Origin: Paracoccaceae bacterium
GTDB lineage: Bacteria; Pseudomonadota; Alphaproteobacteria; Rhodobacterales; Rhodobacteraceae
NCBI GenBank assembly: GCA_009922885.1
Contig: RFUP01000146.1
Location: forward strand, 1 to 6,285
Length of the DNA: 6,285 bases
Direction of reading: 5' to 3'
Position 1 is the first letter of the stretch; every line of letters starts with the position of its first letter. Of the stretch, positions 1 through 5,037 are shown piece by piece. Below the pieces are notes generated by a model. It was given only the letters and a program-made list of their open reading frames with translations. It was not told where the DNA came from and did not search any database. Made by a program: the position numbers and the translations under genes.

Positions 1-171
1 GATGATCATGATCGCGTCGGCGTTCATGGCCGTGAGGACGATGGCGATGCTTTCAAGCTGCTGGCGGCGGGTGATGTCACGGCGAGCGGACCAGCCATCG
101 TCGAGAAGAAGGCGATCCTTGTCGTCGAAGAGATTGGTGAACCACTCGATGTTCCAAGTGGCGATCCGCAT
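1..171 (-). CDS. Endonuclease/exonuclease/phosphatase (EEP) family protein, N-terminal fragment
   Basis: Only the first 57 residues are in the window; the gene runs off the left edge. The protein opens with MRIATWNIEWF, the classic first strand of the DNase I-like/EEP fold, in which the Asn of WN (N7) helps hold the metal-bound active site. The stretch ending ADAIMII is where the family usually continues to a catalytic Glu (QE motif), just outside the window. The EEP fold covers AP endonucleases, nucleases and phosphoesterases acting on nucleic acids or lipids, so the substrate cannot be told from this piece. The start is fixed by coupling: its ATG shares one base with the TGA of the upstream TerB-DnaJ gene (TGATG), so it is probably translated by re-initiation as the last visible gene of the cluster. 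Family assignment is good; specific function unknown. Confidence 0.82.
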   Translation of the reverse strand, partial: MRIATWNIEWFTNLFDDKDRLLLDDGWSARRDITRRQQLESIAIVLTAMNADAIMII

Positions 172-851
172 CAGGCGCGCCCGCTCTCGATGGCTTCCCA
201 GGCGCGGTTGATATCGGCCATGCGCCGCTCCGCCATCTTCACGGCCTCTTCCGGCAGGCCCCGCGCCATCATGGCGTCGGGGTGGTTTTCCTTAACCAAT
301 CGTTTCCAGTGCGCGCGGGCTTCATCCGGCGATGCGCCCCGTGCGAGACCGAGGATAATCCAGGGATCTTTCGGCGCATCTGGCACGTAACGGGCGCGGA
401 GCGCGCTGAATTCCGCCGAACCGATGCCGAAAATCTCGGCCACACGTTCGAGAAACGCATCTTCGGCCGGGTGATATTCGCCATCTGCCATTGCGATATG
501 AAAGAGCCCCTCCATGAGGTCACAGAGACAATCGCGCCCGTCTGTGAACATCGCCTTAATTTTGCGCGCGTAATCCTCGAAGCCCGCCACATCCTGGCGC
601 GCGAGGTTGAACACGCGGGCGGCTCCGGCTTCATCATCGGCGGCGATCTGGAAGACTTCGCGGAAGGCTGTGACCTCGTCGCGGGTGACGAGCCCATCGG
701 CTTTGGCCATCTTCGCAGAGAGCGCAATCACGGCGATCGTGAAGGCCACGGAGCGTTCGGGCGGGCTGCGCAAACGGTCGAAGACAGCCGAAAGCCCTTC
801 GCCGGAAGCGAGCGCTTGCAGTGCTTCAGAAATGCGTACCCAGATCGACAT
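171..851 (-). CDS. DjlA-like co-chaperone: TerB domain plus C-terminal DnaJ domain
   Basis: A 226-residue protein. Residues ~35-145 form a TerB-like helical domain with the two typical acidic motifs, KADG (50-53) and MADGEYHPAED (121-131), which in TerB/DjlA proteins can bind metal. Residues ~162-226 form a J domain with the diagnostic HPD at 190-192, which stimulates Hsp70 (DnaK) ATPase. Unlike E. coli DjlA there is no N-terminal transmembrane segment, so it should be cytosolic or peripheral. The J domain is at the extreme C-terminus, as in DjlA. I chose the ATG at 851 (MSIWVRISEALQAL) because GGAA lies about 6-8 bases upstream. An in-frame GTG at 878 would add nine residues and overlap the acetyltransferase stop (GTGA), but has no visible ribosome site. 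It lies 23 bases after the GNAT gene and overlaps the next gene by one base. Domain call is strong; the client is unknown. Confidence 0.88.
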   Translation of the reverse strand: MSIWVRISEALQALASGEGLSAVFDRLRSPPERSVAFTIAVIALSAKMAKADGLVTRDEVTAFREVFQIAADDEAGAARVFNLARQDVAGFEDYARKIKAMFTDGRDCLCDLMEGLFHIAMADGEYHPAEDAFLERVAEIFGIGSAEFSALRARYVPDAPKDPWIILGLARGASPDEARAHWKRLVKENHPDAMMARGLPEEAVKMAERRMADINRAWEAIESGRA

Positions 852-874
852 GGAGTGTTCCGTTTTTCCCGCTT

Positions 875-1360
875 TCACAGCATGCGCTGCATGAGGACAA
901 GACCCATCCAGCGGTTGAACTTATAGCCGACTTCCGGCAGGCGGGCTATTTCCGTGAAGCCTACACGGGCGTGAAAGGCAATTCCGTCGGTGTTTTCGGC
1001 ACTGACACCGCCAATCAGGGAGTGGATACCTTGGGTGCGGGCATGGGTGCACAGCGCTTCGATCAACTGCCGCCCTGCCCCTTTGCCCCGCGCCTTTGGC
1101 CCGAGGATGATGGTGTGCTCCATGGTACGCGCGTAGCCGGGGCCGGAGCGGAAGGTGCCGTAGGTGGCGAAGCCTTTGGCCTCTCCGCCCTCTTCAACGA
1201 CGAGAAAGGGGTGGTTAGCCGCGGCTTTGGCGGCGAGATCGGCGGCGAGGCTTTCAGCGGTTTTCAGAGTGGTGGTGAAGGTGATCGAGGTATCTTGGAT
1301 GATCGGGTTCCAGATCGCGAGGATCGTAGGGATATCGCGGGGTTCTGCGGGGCGGATCAT
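875..1360 (-). CDS. GNAT N-acetyltransferase, phosphinothricin/methionine sulfone (Pat/MnaT) type
   Basis: A 161-residue protein with the single GNAT fold. The acetyl-CoA pyrophosphate loop reads RGKGAG at 91-96, and the block GPGYARTMEHTIIL (73-86) is the subgroup signature of Pat/Bar and YncA/MnaT proteins, including the conserved Glu-His pair at 81-82. The N-terminus MIRPAEPRDIPTILAIWN and the C-terminal GFTEIARLPEVGYKFNRW also follow that family. Relatives transfer acetyl from acetyl-CoA to the amino group of phosphinothricin, methionine sulfoximine/sulfone or methionine. The natural role is probably detoxification of such amino acid analogues, but the substrate is not proven by sequence. 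The start ATG overlaps the stop of the VOC gene in an ATGA arrangement, which fixes it despite an open frame extending upstream; that extension only shadows the VOC gene. It is cytosolic. Confidence 0.9.
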   Translation of the reverse strand: MIRPAEPRDIPTILAIWNPIIQDTSITFTTTLKTAESLAADLAAKAAANHPFLVVEEGGEAKGFATYGTFRSGPGYARTMEHTIILGPKARGKGAGRQLIEALCTHARTQGIHSLIGGVSAENTDGIAFHARVGFTEIARLPEVGYKFNRWMGLVLMQRML

Positions 1361-1968
1361 AGGGTGACGCGACCTTGAGGCGTTTGGAAGGTGGCGGAGA
1401 GCGCAGGCGCGGCGGCGGGTTCGAAGCGGATCCGCTGATCGCTGAGAAGCGGCGCGAGGCGGCGTTCGATCTCGGCGGCGTCGGGGTGGCGGATGAGGAG
1501 CGCGTCTAGCCGCAGCGGTTGCGGGGTGAGGCGTTGTGCTGGGTGGGCCTCGCAATCCCACTGGATGAGGCTGGGGAGGCCGCCCTTGAGCGGGAGCGCA
1601 CCGGAAGGTGGAACGGCCATACGCCACGCCAGATCGCCGCGCGCGAGCGCGACGGTTTCACCGGCTTCGGGCATAGCGGCTTTCATGGCGTCGAGCGTAT
1701 CGGTGCGGGCGATCCAGTTGGCGAGACGGGGCGCGCCTGCGAAATTATCGAGGTCAAACCAGCGCGGGCTGGCGGGTGCGGGGGCAGCGGGATCAATGGC
1801 GATGACTTCGAGATAGAGCCCGTCTTCCATGCCCATCAAGAGGTTATGGGTGCCGTAGCGGGCGTGCTGGCCGCCCGTTTGGAGGGGCAAACCGAACTTG
1901 GCTTCAAGCCATGCGCGGCCCTCGTCCAGAGAGGAGGCTGCAAAGGCCAAGTGATCTAAAATCAACAT
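1357..1968 (-). CDS. VOC superfamily glyoxalase-like domain protein
   Basis: A 203-residue protein. The N-terminal module starts LDHLAFAASSLDEGRAWLEAKFGLP (begins at residue 4), with His6 at the position where VOC proteins bind metal. It continues through GTHNLLMGMEDGLYLEVIAIDP (39-60), where Glu54 is the usual partner ligand, and PRWFDLDN (68-75). This arrangement fits the Glyoxalase_3-type (PF13468) domain. The second half is more divergent and ends FQTPQGRVTL, as in two-module VOC folds. Members are metal-dependent isomerases, dioxygenases or resistance proteins, often of unknown substrate; no specific reaction can be assigned here. It appears to be the first gene of the minus-strand cluster, since upstream lies the divergent spacer before nhaA, and it overlaps the acetyltransferase by four bases. 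The ribosome site is weak: GGAT lies too close to the ATG and GGGAAAG somewhat too far. Confidence 0.83.
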   Translation of the reverse strand: MLILDHLAFAASSLDEGRAWLEAKFGLPLQTGGQHARYGTHNLLMGMEDGLYLEVIAIDPAAPAPASPRWFDLDNFAGAPRLANWIARTDTLDAMKAAMPEAGETVALARGDLAWRMAVPPSGALPLKGGLPSLIQWDCEAHPAQRLTPQPLRLDALLIRHPDAAEIERRLAPLLSDQRIRFEPAAAPALSATFQTPQGRVTL

Positions 1969-2069
1969 ATGATCCGAATCTTTCCCGCCTTTGCGCTCAC
2001 AAAACCTTGAAAACGAGGCATCAAGGCCCAGCTAAAACTTAATATAAGTTTTTCAGTCGGGATAGAACC
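1969..2069. promoter_or_regulatory. Divergent promoter region between the VOC cluster and nhaA
   Basis: This 101-bp spacer separates two divergently read genes and should hold promoters for both. No convincing -35/-10 pair with standard spacing was found by eye on either strand. The part next to nhaA is AT-rich (about 2033-2053) in an otherwise GC-rich window and contains a 19-bp palindrome. A CCTTGA/TCAAGG inverted pair sits at 2005-2010 and 2021-2026. Promoter placement is inferred from gene layout. Confidence 0.6.
2034..2052. promoter_or_regulatory. 19-bp AT-rich palindrome upstream of nhaA
   Basis: AAAACTTAATATAAGTTTT has 8-bp perfect arms around a 3-base centre and ends 17 bases before the nhaA ATG. 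Its centre also contains TAATAT, which could be part of a -10 box, so a protein bound here would block or assist transcription. In E. coli nhaA is controlled by the LysR-type regulator NhaR, but no nhaR gene is visible here and the regulator is unknown. Confidence 0.45.
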
Positions 2070-3260
2070 ATGCTCTTGCGCGCGATCGATCGTTTTTTCA
2101 GCCACGAGGCCTCGGGGGGCATCCTGTTGATGCTCTCGGCATTGGCAGCACTACTGGTGGCGAACTCGCCACTGTCGTCGGGGTATCATGAGACGCTCGG
2201 CACATATCTGGCCGTGACATTTGGTGGCGAGGGGCTGCAAAAGCCGCTGATCCTCTGGATCAACGATGGTTTGATGGCGATCTTCTTCTTCCTGATCGGG
2301 TTGGAACTGAAGCGGGAGATGCTGGAAGGGAAGCTGAAGAACCCGAAGGACGTGATGCTGCCCGGGATGGCGGCAGTGGGTGGCATGGTGCTGCCTGCGC
2401 TGGTGTTTTTGTGGTTCAACATCTCGATCCCGGAAACTGTGGGCGGCTGGGCTATTCCGGCGGCGACGGATATTGCGTTTGCGCTGGGTATCCTCGCCCT
2501 GATCGGATCGCGGGCGCCTGCCTCGCTCAAGGTGTTTCTGCTGACACTGGCTATTCTGGATGACTTGGGCGCAATCGTGATTATCGCGCTCTTCTATACG
2601 GCGGAACTGAAGGTCCATTACCTGATGATGGCGCTGATGCCCTTGGCAGCGCTGGCATGGCTCAACATGCGCGGGCAGCACCGGATGGCCCCGATGATCC
2701 TATTGGGGGCGATCATGTGGTTCTTCGTGCTGAAATCGGGCGTTCATGCGACGCTGGCGGGCGTGGTGACGGCCTTCTTCATTCCGCTCACGGACAAGTG
2801 GGGCAAGTCGCCTTTGCACAGCCTTGAACATGCACTCGCGCCTTATGTGCTGTATCTGATTGTGCCGATCTTCGCTTTCGCCAATGCGGGCGTGGTGTTG
2901 CAGGGTTTGACCTTCTCGGATCTTCTGGCACCGCTGCCGATGGGCATCGCTTTGGGTCTCATCATTGGTAAACAAGTGGGCGTTTTCGGCGTGACGTGGT
3001 TGATGGTGAAATCCGGATTGGCGCGGATGCCGACCGGGGCGAACTGGCTGCATATCTATGGCATCGCCTGCCTTGCGGGGATCGGGTTCACCATGTCGCT
3101 CTTCATCGGTGGCCTGAGCTACAGTGACCAGACCTTGATGAACGAAGTGCGCCTTGGGGTGCTGTCTGGTTCGGCGGTTTCGGCGGTCTTGGGCTTCATG
3201 GTGTTACGTATGGCATCTCGGGGGCAGGTTGCGGAGAAGGCGCCGATGGCTGCGGAATAA
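2070..3260 (+). CDS. nhaA: Na+/H+ antiporter NhaA
   Basis: A complete 396-residue inner-membrane antiporter, close to the 388 residues of E. coli NhaA. It exchanges internal Na+ (or Li+) for external H+, serving sodium tolerance and pH homeostasis at alkaline pH. All hallmark residues are present at E. coli numbering +1. Asp134 lies in AATDIAFALG (131-140), the Asp164-Asp165 pair in AILDDLGAIVIIALFYT, and Lys301 in IIGKQVG. The pH-sensing region GLELKREMLEGKL (77-89) carries Glu79, and His226 lies in KSGVHATLAGV. About 12 hydrophobic segments alternate along the chain, with IGFTMSLFIGGLSY near the C-terminus. The ATG follows GGGA by seven bases and the N-terminus (LLRAIDRFFSHEASGGILLM) matches family starts. 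It stands alone, divergent from the VOC cluster and convergent with infC. No strong terminator of its own is seen; the infC hairpin may serve both sides. Confidence 0.97.
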   Translation: MLLRAIDRFFSHEASGGILLMLSALAALLVANSPLSSGYHETLGTYLAVTFGGEGLQKPLILWINDGLMAIFFFLIGLELKREMLEGKLKNPKDVMLPGMAAVGGMVLPALVFLWFNISIPETVGGWAIPAATDIAFALGILALIGSRAPASLKVFLLTLAILDDLGAIVIIALFYTAELKVHYLMMALMPLAALAWLNMRGQHRMAPMILLGAIMWFFVLKSGVHATLAGVVTAFFIPLTDKWGKSPLHSLEHALAPYVLYLIVPIFAFANAGVVLQGLTFSDLLAPLPMGIALGLIIGKQVGVFGVTWLMVKSGLARMPTGANWLHIYGIACLAGIGFTMSLFIGGLSYSDQTLMNEVRLGVLSGSAVSAVLGFMVLRMASRGQVAEKAPMAAE

Positions 3261-3307
3261 TGTTTGGAATGTCAGCGCGTTAACCTTCGCGGTTTCCGTT
3301 TCCGAAG

Positions 3308-3340
3308 CGTATGGATTGCGTATGGCATGTGTATGGCTTG
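3308..3340. repeat. Three tandem 11-bp repeats downstream of nhaA
   Basis: Three adjoining units read CGTATGGATTG, CGTATGGCATG and TGTATGGCTTG, with the shared core (C/T)GTATGG..TG. The period of 11 bp is close to one helical turn, so the cores face the same side of the DNA. They sit 48 bases after the nhaA stop in the non-coding spacer toward infC, and a perfect 10-bp palindrome follows directly. No function is known to me. Confidence 0.6.
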
Positions 3341-3350
3341 CGTCATGACG
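3341..3350. repeat. Perfect 10-bp palindrome CGTCATGACG
   Basis: The palindrome abuts the third 11-bp repeat. Ten-base perfect palindromes occur by chance, so it is listed mainly because of its position next to the tandem repeats. The surrounding spacer (3261-3454) shows no convincing gene; a 76-codon open frame there runs into infC and has no family features. Confidence 0.4.
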
Positions 3351-3400
3351 TTGGTGGCAAAAACTGCCTTAACCCGTCGGGACGCAGGCTTCACACCCGA

Positions 3401-3433
3401 TAAACAAAAACGCCGCCCCGAGGGGCGGCGTTT
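3401..3433 (-). terminator. Rho-independent terminator of infC (possibly bidirectional)
   Basis: An 8-bp GC stem, CGCCGCCC (3411-3418) and GGGCGGCG (3423-3430), closes a 4-base loop and is flanked by A and T runs. Read on the minus strand it is followed by TTTTTGTTTA, a good U-tract, and it starts 22 bases after the infC stop. On the plus strand the tail is only TTTCG, so termination of nhaA transcripts would be weaker. Confidence 0.88.
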
Positions 3434-3454
3434 CGTGTTCCAGCGGGGCCGGAA

Positions 3455-4003
3455 TTACTTCTGCGGCAGCGGAGAGACCATCATCACCATCTGACGGCCT
3501 TCGAGCTTCGGCATGGATTCGATCTTGCCGTGGACCTTCACCTCTTCGGCGATGCGGTCGAGCTGCTCGCGGCCAAGATCCATATGGGCCATTTCGCGGC
3601 CACGGAAGCGCAGGGTGATCTTCACCTTGTCGCCGCCTTGCAGGAACTTGATCGCATCCTTGATCTTGCGGTCGAGGTCATGGTCATCGGTGCCCGGACG
3701 GACTTTGACTTCTTTGACTTCAATGACTTTCTGGTTCTTCCGAGCTTCGGCTTCACGCTTCTGCTGCTCGTACTTGAACTTACCGTAGTCCATGATCTTG
3801 CAGACGGGCGGCGTGGCGGTGGGGGAAATTTCCACCAGATCAAGCCCGGGTTCTTCAGCCATAGCCAATGCGCGATCGGGAGAAATGATGCCGACGTTCT
3901 CGCCGTTGGCGCCGATCAGGCGGATATCCGAGCCGCGAATGCGTTCGTTAATCCGGGGGCCGGTTTCGCGCGTGGGCGGAGCGTTGTGAGGTCTGCGTCC
4001 TAT
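3455..4003 (-). CDS. infC: Translation initiation factor IF-3, with an ATA start codon
   Basis: A 182-residue protein, matching the usual ~180. IF-3 binds the 30S subunit, keeps it free of 50S and proofreads start codon and initiator tRNA. The N-terminal domain runs from RRPHNAPPTRETGPRINERIR (begins at residue 3) to about residue 80, and the linker is lysine-rich (81-100). The C-terminal domain carries KITLRFRGREMAH (128-140). The PROSITE-type IF-3 signature is seen at 69-82 (KIMDYGKFKYEQQK). Upstream in frame are TGA, then AGG AAC CGT ACC, then ATA at 4003, so ATA is the only plausible initiator. It is preceded by AAGGAA with seven bases between. The first standard alternative, TTG at 3868, would remove 45 residues of conserved N-domain. 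Rare starts (AUU in E. coli) are known for infC and allow IF-3 to repress its own translation. The gene has its own terminator, so rpmI and rplT are not cotranscribed here. Confidence 0.95.
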   Translation of the reverse strand: MGRRPHNAPPTRETGPRINERIRGSDIRLIGANGENVGIISPDRALAMAEEPGLDLVEISPTATPPVCKIMDYGKFKYEQQKREAEARKNQKVIEVKEVKVRPGTDDHDLDRKIKDAIKFLQGGDKVKITLRFRGREMAHMDLGREQLDRIAEEVKVHGKIESMPKLEGRQMVMMVSPLPQK

Positions 4004-4010
4004 GGTACGG

Positions 4011-4016
4011 TTCCTT
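4011..4016 (-). promoter_or_regulatory. Ribosome binding site that fixes the infC ATA start
   Basis: AAGGAA on the minus strand lies seven bases upstream of the ATA codon at 4003. It is the best Shine-Dalgarno in this leader, and together with the in-frame TGA three codons further up it makes the ATA assignment nearly forced. Confidence 0.8.
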
Positions 4017-4034
4017 CAATGGTTGGAGATAGTC

Positions 4035-4065
4035 GCGCGGCAACTTATTTGGGGTCGCGCCGCGC
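4035..4065 (-). promoter_or_regulatory. Possible hairpin in the infC mRNA leader
   Basis: On the minus strand GCGCGGC (4065-4059) and GCCGCGC (4041-4035) can pair around a 17-base loop, about 19 bases before the Shine-Dalgarno. If transcription starts near 4069, as the candidate promoter suggests, this would be the first structure of a ~66-base leader. Whether it controls translation is unknown. Confidence 0.4.
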
Positions 4066-4075
4066 TGCAAGCCAC

Positions 4076-4103
4076 AAAATAGGCGGAAAATGGCTTGAGG
4101 CAA
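4076..4103 (-). promoter_or_regulatory. Candidate sigma-70-type promoter for infC
   Basis: On the minus strand TTGCCT (4103-4098) and TATTTT (4081-4076) are separated by 16 bases, giving a start near 4069. The match is fair at both boxes (4/6 to TTGACA and 4/6 to TATAAT) and the distance to infC is suitable, but it was found by eye only. Confidence 0.5.
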
Positions 4104-4161
4104 AGGGAATTCCCCTTGTTCGTTTCATTTCCTTCGCCCATTTGGCACCTGCAGGTTGCCC

Positions 4162-4180
4162 GCTATCCGAATGGGATAGC
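4162..4180. promoter_or_regulatory. 19-bp inverted repeat upstream of the Ala-rich protein gene
   Basis: GCTATCC and GGATAGC form perfect 7-bp arms around GAATG, ending 25 bases before the ATG of the Ala-rich gene. It could be a repressor or activator operator, or a hairpin in the 5' leader. No clear -35/-10 pair was placed with confidence around it, although TTGGCA occurs at 4142-4147. Confidence 0.45.
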
Positions 4181-4205
4181 ACCTGACTACGACGGGAGTT
4201 TACGA

Positions 4206-4967
4206 ATGAAGAAGCTTATTTGGGTTGTGATCGCCGCATTGGTTGCCGTTGGTGGATATTTCACCTTTGGCCCGAAATCCTCGGAAACCGGTGCTGTTGC
4301 GACGGGTGAGGCCGTGACGCAGCCCGCGCCTCTGGAAAGCGCGGCAACGGCCGCAGGCGACGCGGTTGCTGCTGCAACCGGAGCAGTGACCGAGGCCGTG
4401 AAGGAAGCGGCTGAAACCGCAACGGCGGCAACCGAAGCAGCTACTGAGACCGCTGAGAAGGCGGCTGAAGCGGCTGCGACTGCGGCTACGGCTGCGACCG
4501 AAACCGCTGCAGCGGCGGCTGAAACTGCAACGGCGGCGGCTGGTGCTGCGGCTGAGGCCACTGCGGCAGCTACGACCGAGACCGCGCAGGCAGCGGCTGA
4601 TGCGGCTACGGCTGCGGCAAGCGGTGCACAAGCGGCGGCAACAGCAGCAGCTGAAACCGCACAAGCGGCCACTGACGCGGCAACGACCACGGCGACCGAA
4701 ACCGCTACGGCGGCTACCGAAACCGCGACGACTGCAACCGAGACCGCTCAGGCGGCTGTTGCGGCTGTGGCCGAGCTTTCGCCCGCTGAGCTTCTGAACC
4801 CCGAGAACTTCGATTTCGATAAGGTGATCGCGCTGGTTGACGCTTCCGAAGTGAGCGTGCTGCAGAAGACTGTTCTGAAAGGTGCACTGGAGAAGGCCAA
4901 GGACAATCCCGACCTTCTGAAGGCCGCGATTGACCAGATCAAAGCGGCGCTGAAGATCGAAGGCTAA
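4206..4967 (+). CDS. Membrane-anchored Ala/Thr/Glu-rich repeat protein of unknown function
   Basis: A 253-residue protein I cannot name. MKKLIWVVIAALVAVGGYF is a signal-anchor or uncleaved membrane helix, and no Cys is present, so it is not a lipoprotein. Residues ~44-188 are almost only Ala, Thr and Glu with a few Asp, Gln, Gly, Ser and Val. The ETA motif recurs at 70, 81, 99, 106, 125, 150, 165, 172 and 179, often 7, 11 or 18 apart, and TETAQAA-like units occur at 124, 149 and 178. This suggests long amphipathic helices, as in LEA group 3, apolipoprotein or TolA-like segments. Residues ~190-253 (ELSPAELLNPENFDFDKV... to IKAALKIEG) have normal composition and look like a small helical domain. 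The whole protein has no Arg, Cys or His, and no Lys between residues 86 and 205. The ATG at 4206 follows GGGAG by seven bases; an ATG at 4095 lacks this. A periplasmic structural or stress role is inference only. Confidence 0.85.
   Translation: MKKLIWVVIAALVAVGGYFTFGPKSSETGAVATGEAVTQPAPLESAATAAGDAVAAATGAVTEAVKEAAETATAATEAATETAEKAAEAAATAATAATETAAAAAETATAAAGAAAEATAAATTETAQAAADAATAAASGAQAAATAAAETAQAATDAATTTATETATAATETATTATETAQAAVAAVAELSPAELLNPENFDFDKVIALVDASEVSVLQKTVLKGALEKAKDNPDLLKAAIDQIKAALKIEG
4335..4769 (+). repeat. Low-complexity Ala/Thr/Glu coding repeat
   Basis: The DNA is built of degenerate GCN/ACN/GAA codons, with recurring GCTGAAACCGC and ACCGAAACCGC words. The clearest tandem part is 4695-4757, three 21-bp units encoding TETATAA, TETATTA and TETAQAA. 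Such a tract could grow or shrink by slippage or recombination in steps of 21 or 33 bp without breaking the frame. Confidence 0.8.
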
Positions 4968-4983
4968 GAGCCAAGCGAAACAG

Positions 4984-5019
4984 AAAGGGCCGCGCGATAC
5001 GCTCGCGCGGCCCTTTTTT
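4984..5019 (+). terminator. Strong Rho-independent terminator of the Ala-rich gene
   Basis: An 11-bp perfect GC-rich stem (4987-4997 with 5003-5013) has the 5-base loop TACGC, followed by six T. An AAA before the stem extends pairing with the T run. It begins 16 bases after the stop codon. On the minus strand the tail is TTTC, so it may also stop fpr transcripts arriving from the other side. Confidence 0.93.
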
Positions 5020-5037
5020 ATTGGGGTTTTAGAAGGA

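Noticed and set aside
282..926. Long plus-strand open frame of 214 codons
   Set aside because: Lies opposite the TerB-DnaJ gene. High GC makes antisense frames open; its translation shows no domain.
1361..1627. N-terminal extension of the acetyltransferase to 250 residues
   Set aside because: The first 89 residues are Pro/Arg-rich out-of-frame translation of the VOC gene; GNAT homology begins at the ATG at 1360 with an ATGA overlap.
2005..2026. CCTTGA-N10-TCAAGG inverted repeat as an operator in the nhaA spacer
   Set aside because: Only 6-bp arms with a 10-base spacer; too likely by chance, and no regulator consensus was recognised.
2151..2681. Minus-strand open frame of 176 codons inside nhaA
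   Set aside because: Gln/His/Arg-rich shadow of the hydrophobic nhaA frame, without a recognisable family or ribosome site.
3264..3494. 76-codon open frame in the nhaA-infC spacer
   Set aside because: Runs through the 11-bp repeats, the infC terminator and the infC 3' end; no ribosome site or family signal.
3455..3868. infC translated from the TTG at 3868 (137 residues)
   Set aside because: Would delete 45 residues of the conserved IF-3 N-domain that are intact upstream in the same frame, and the ATA with AAGGAA explains the full length.
3530..4186. Plus-strand open frame of 218 codons over infC
   Set aside because: Antisense of infC and its leader. The infC protein is unmistakable and the opposite frame shows no domain.
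4095..4205. Upstream ATG of the Ala-rich protein (37 extra residues)
   Set aside because: The ATG at 4206 has a good Shine-Dalgarno and starts a normal MKK signal-anchor; the extension crosses the infC promoter region and has no family features.
4187..4690. Minus-strand Ala/Val-rich open frame of 167 codons
   Set aside because: An artefact of the GCN-rich repeat, whose reverse complement is also stop-free. The plus frame has the signal-anchor, C-terminal domain and terminator.
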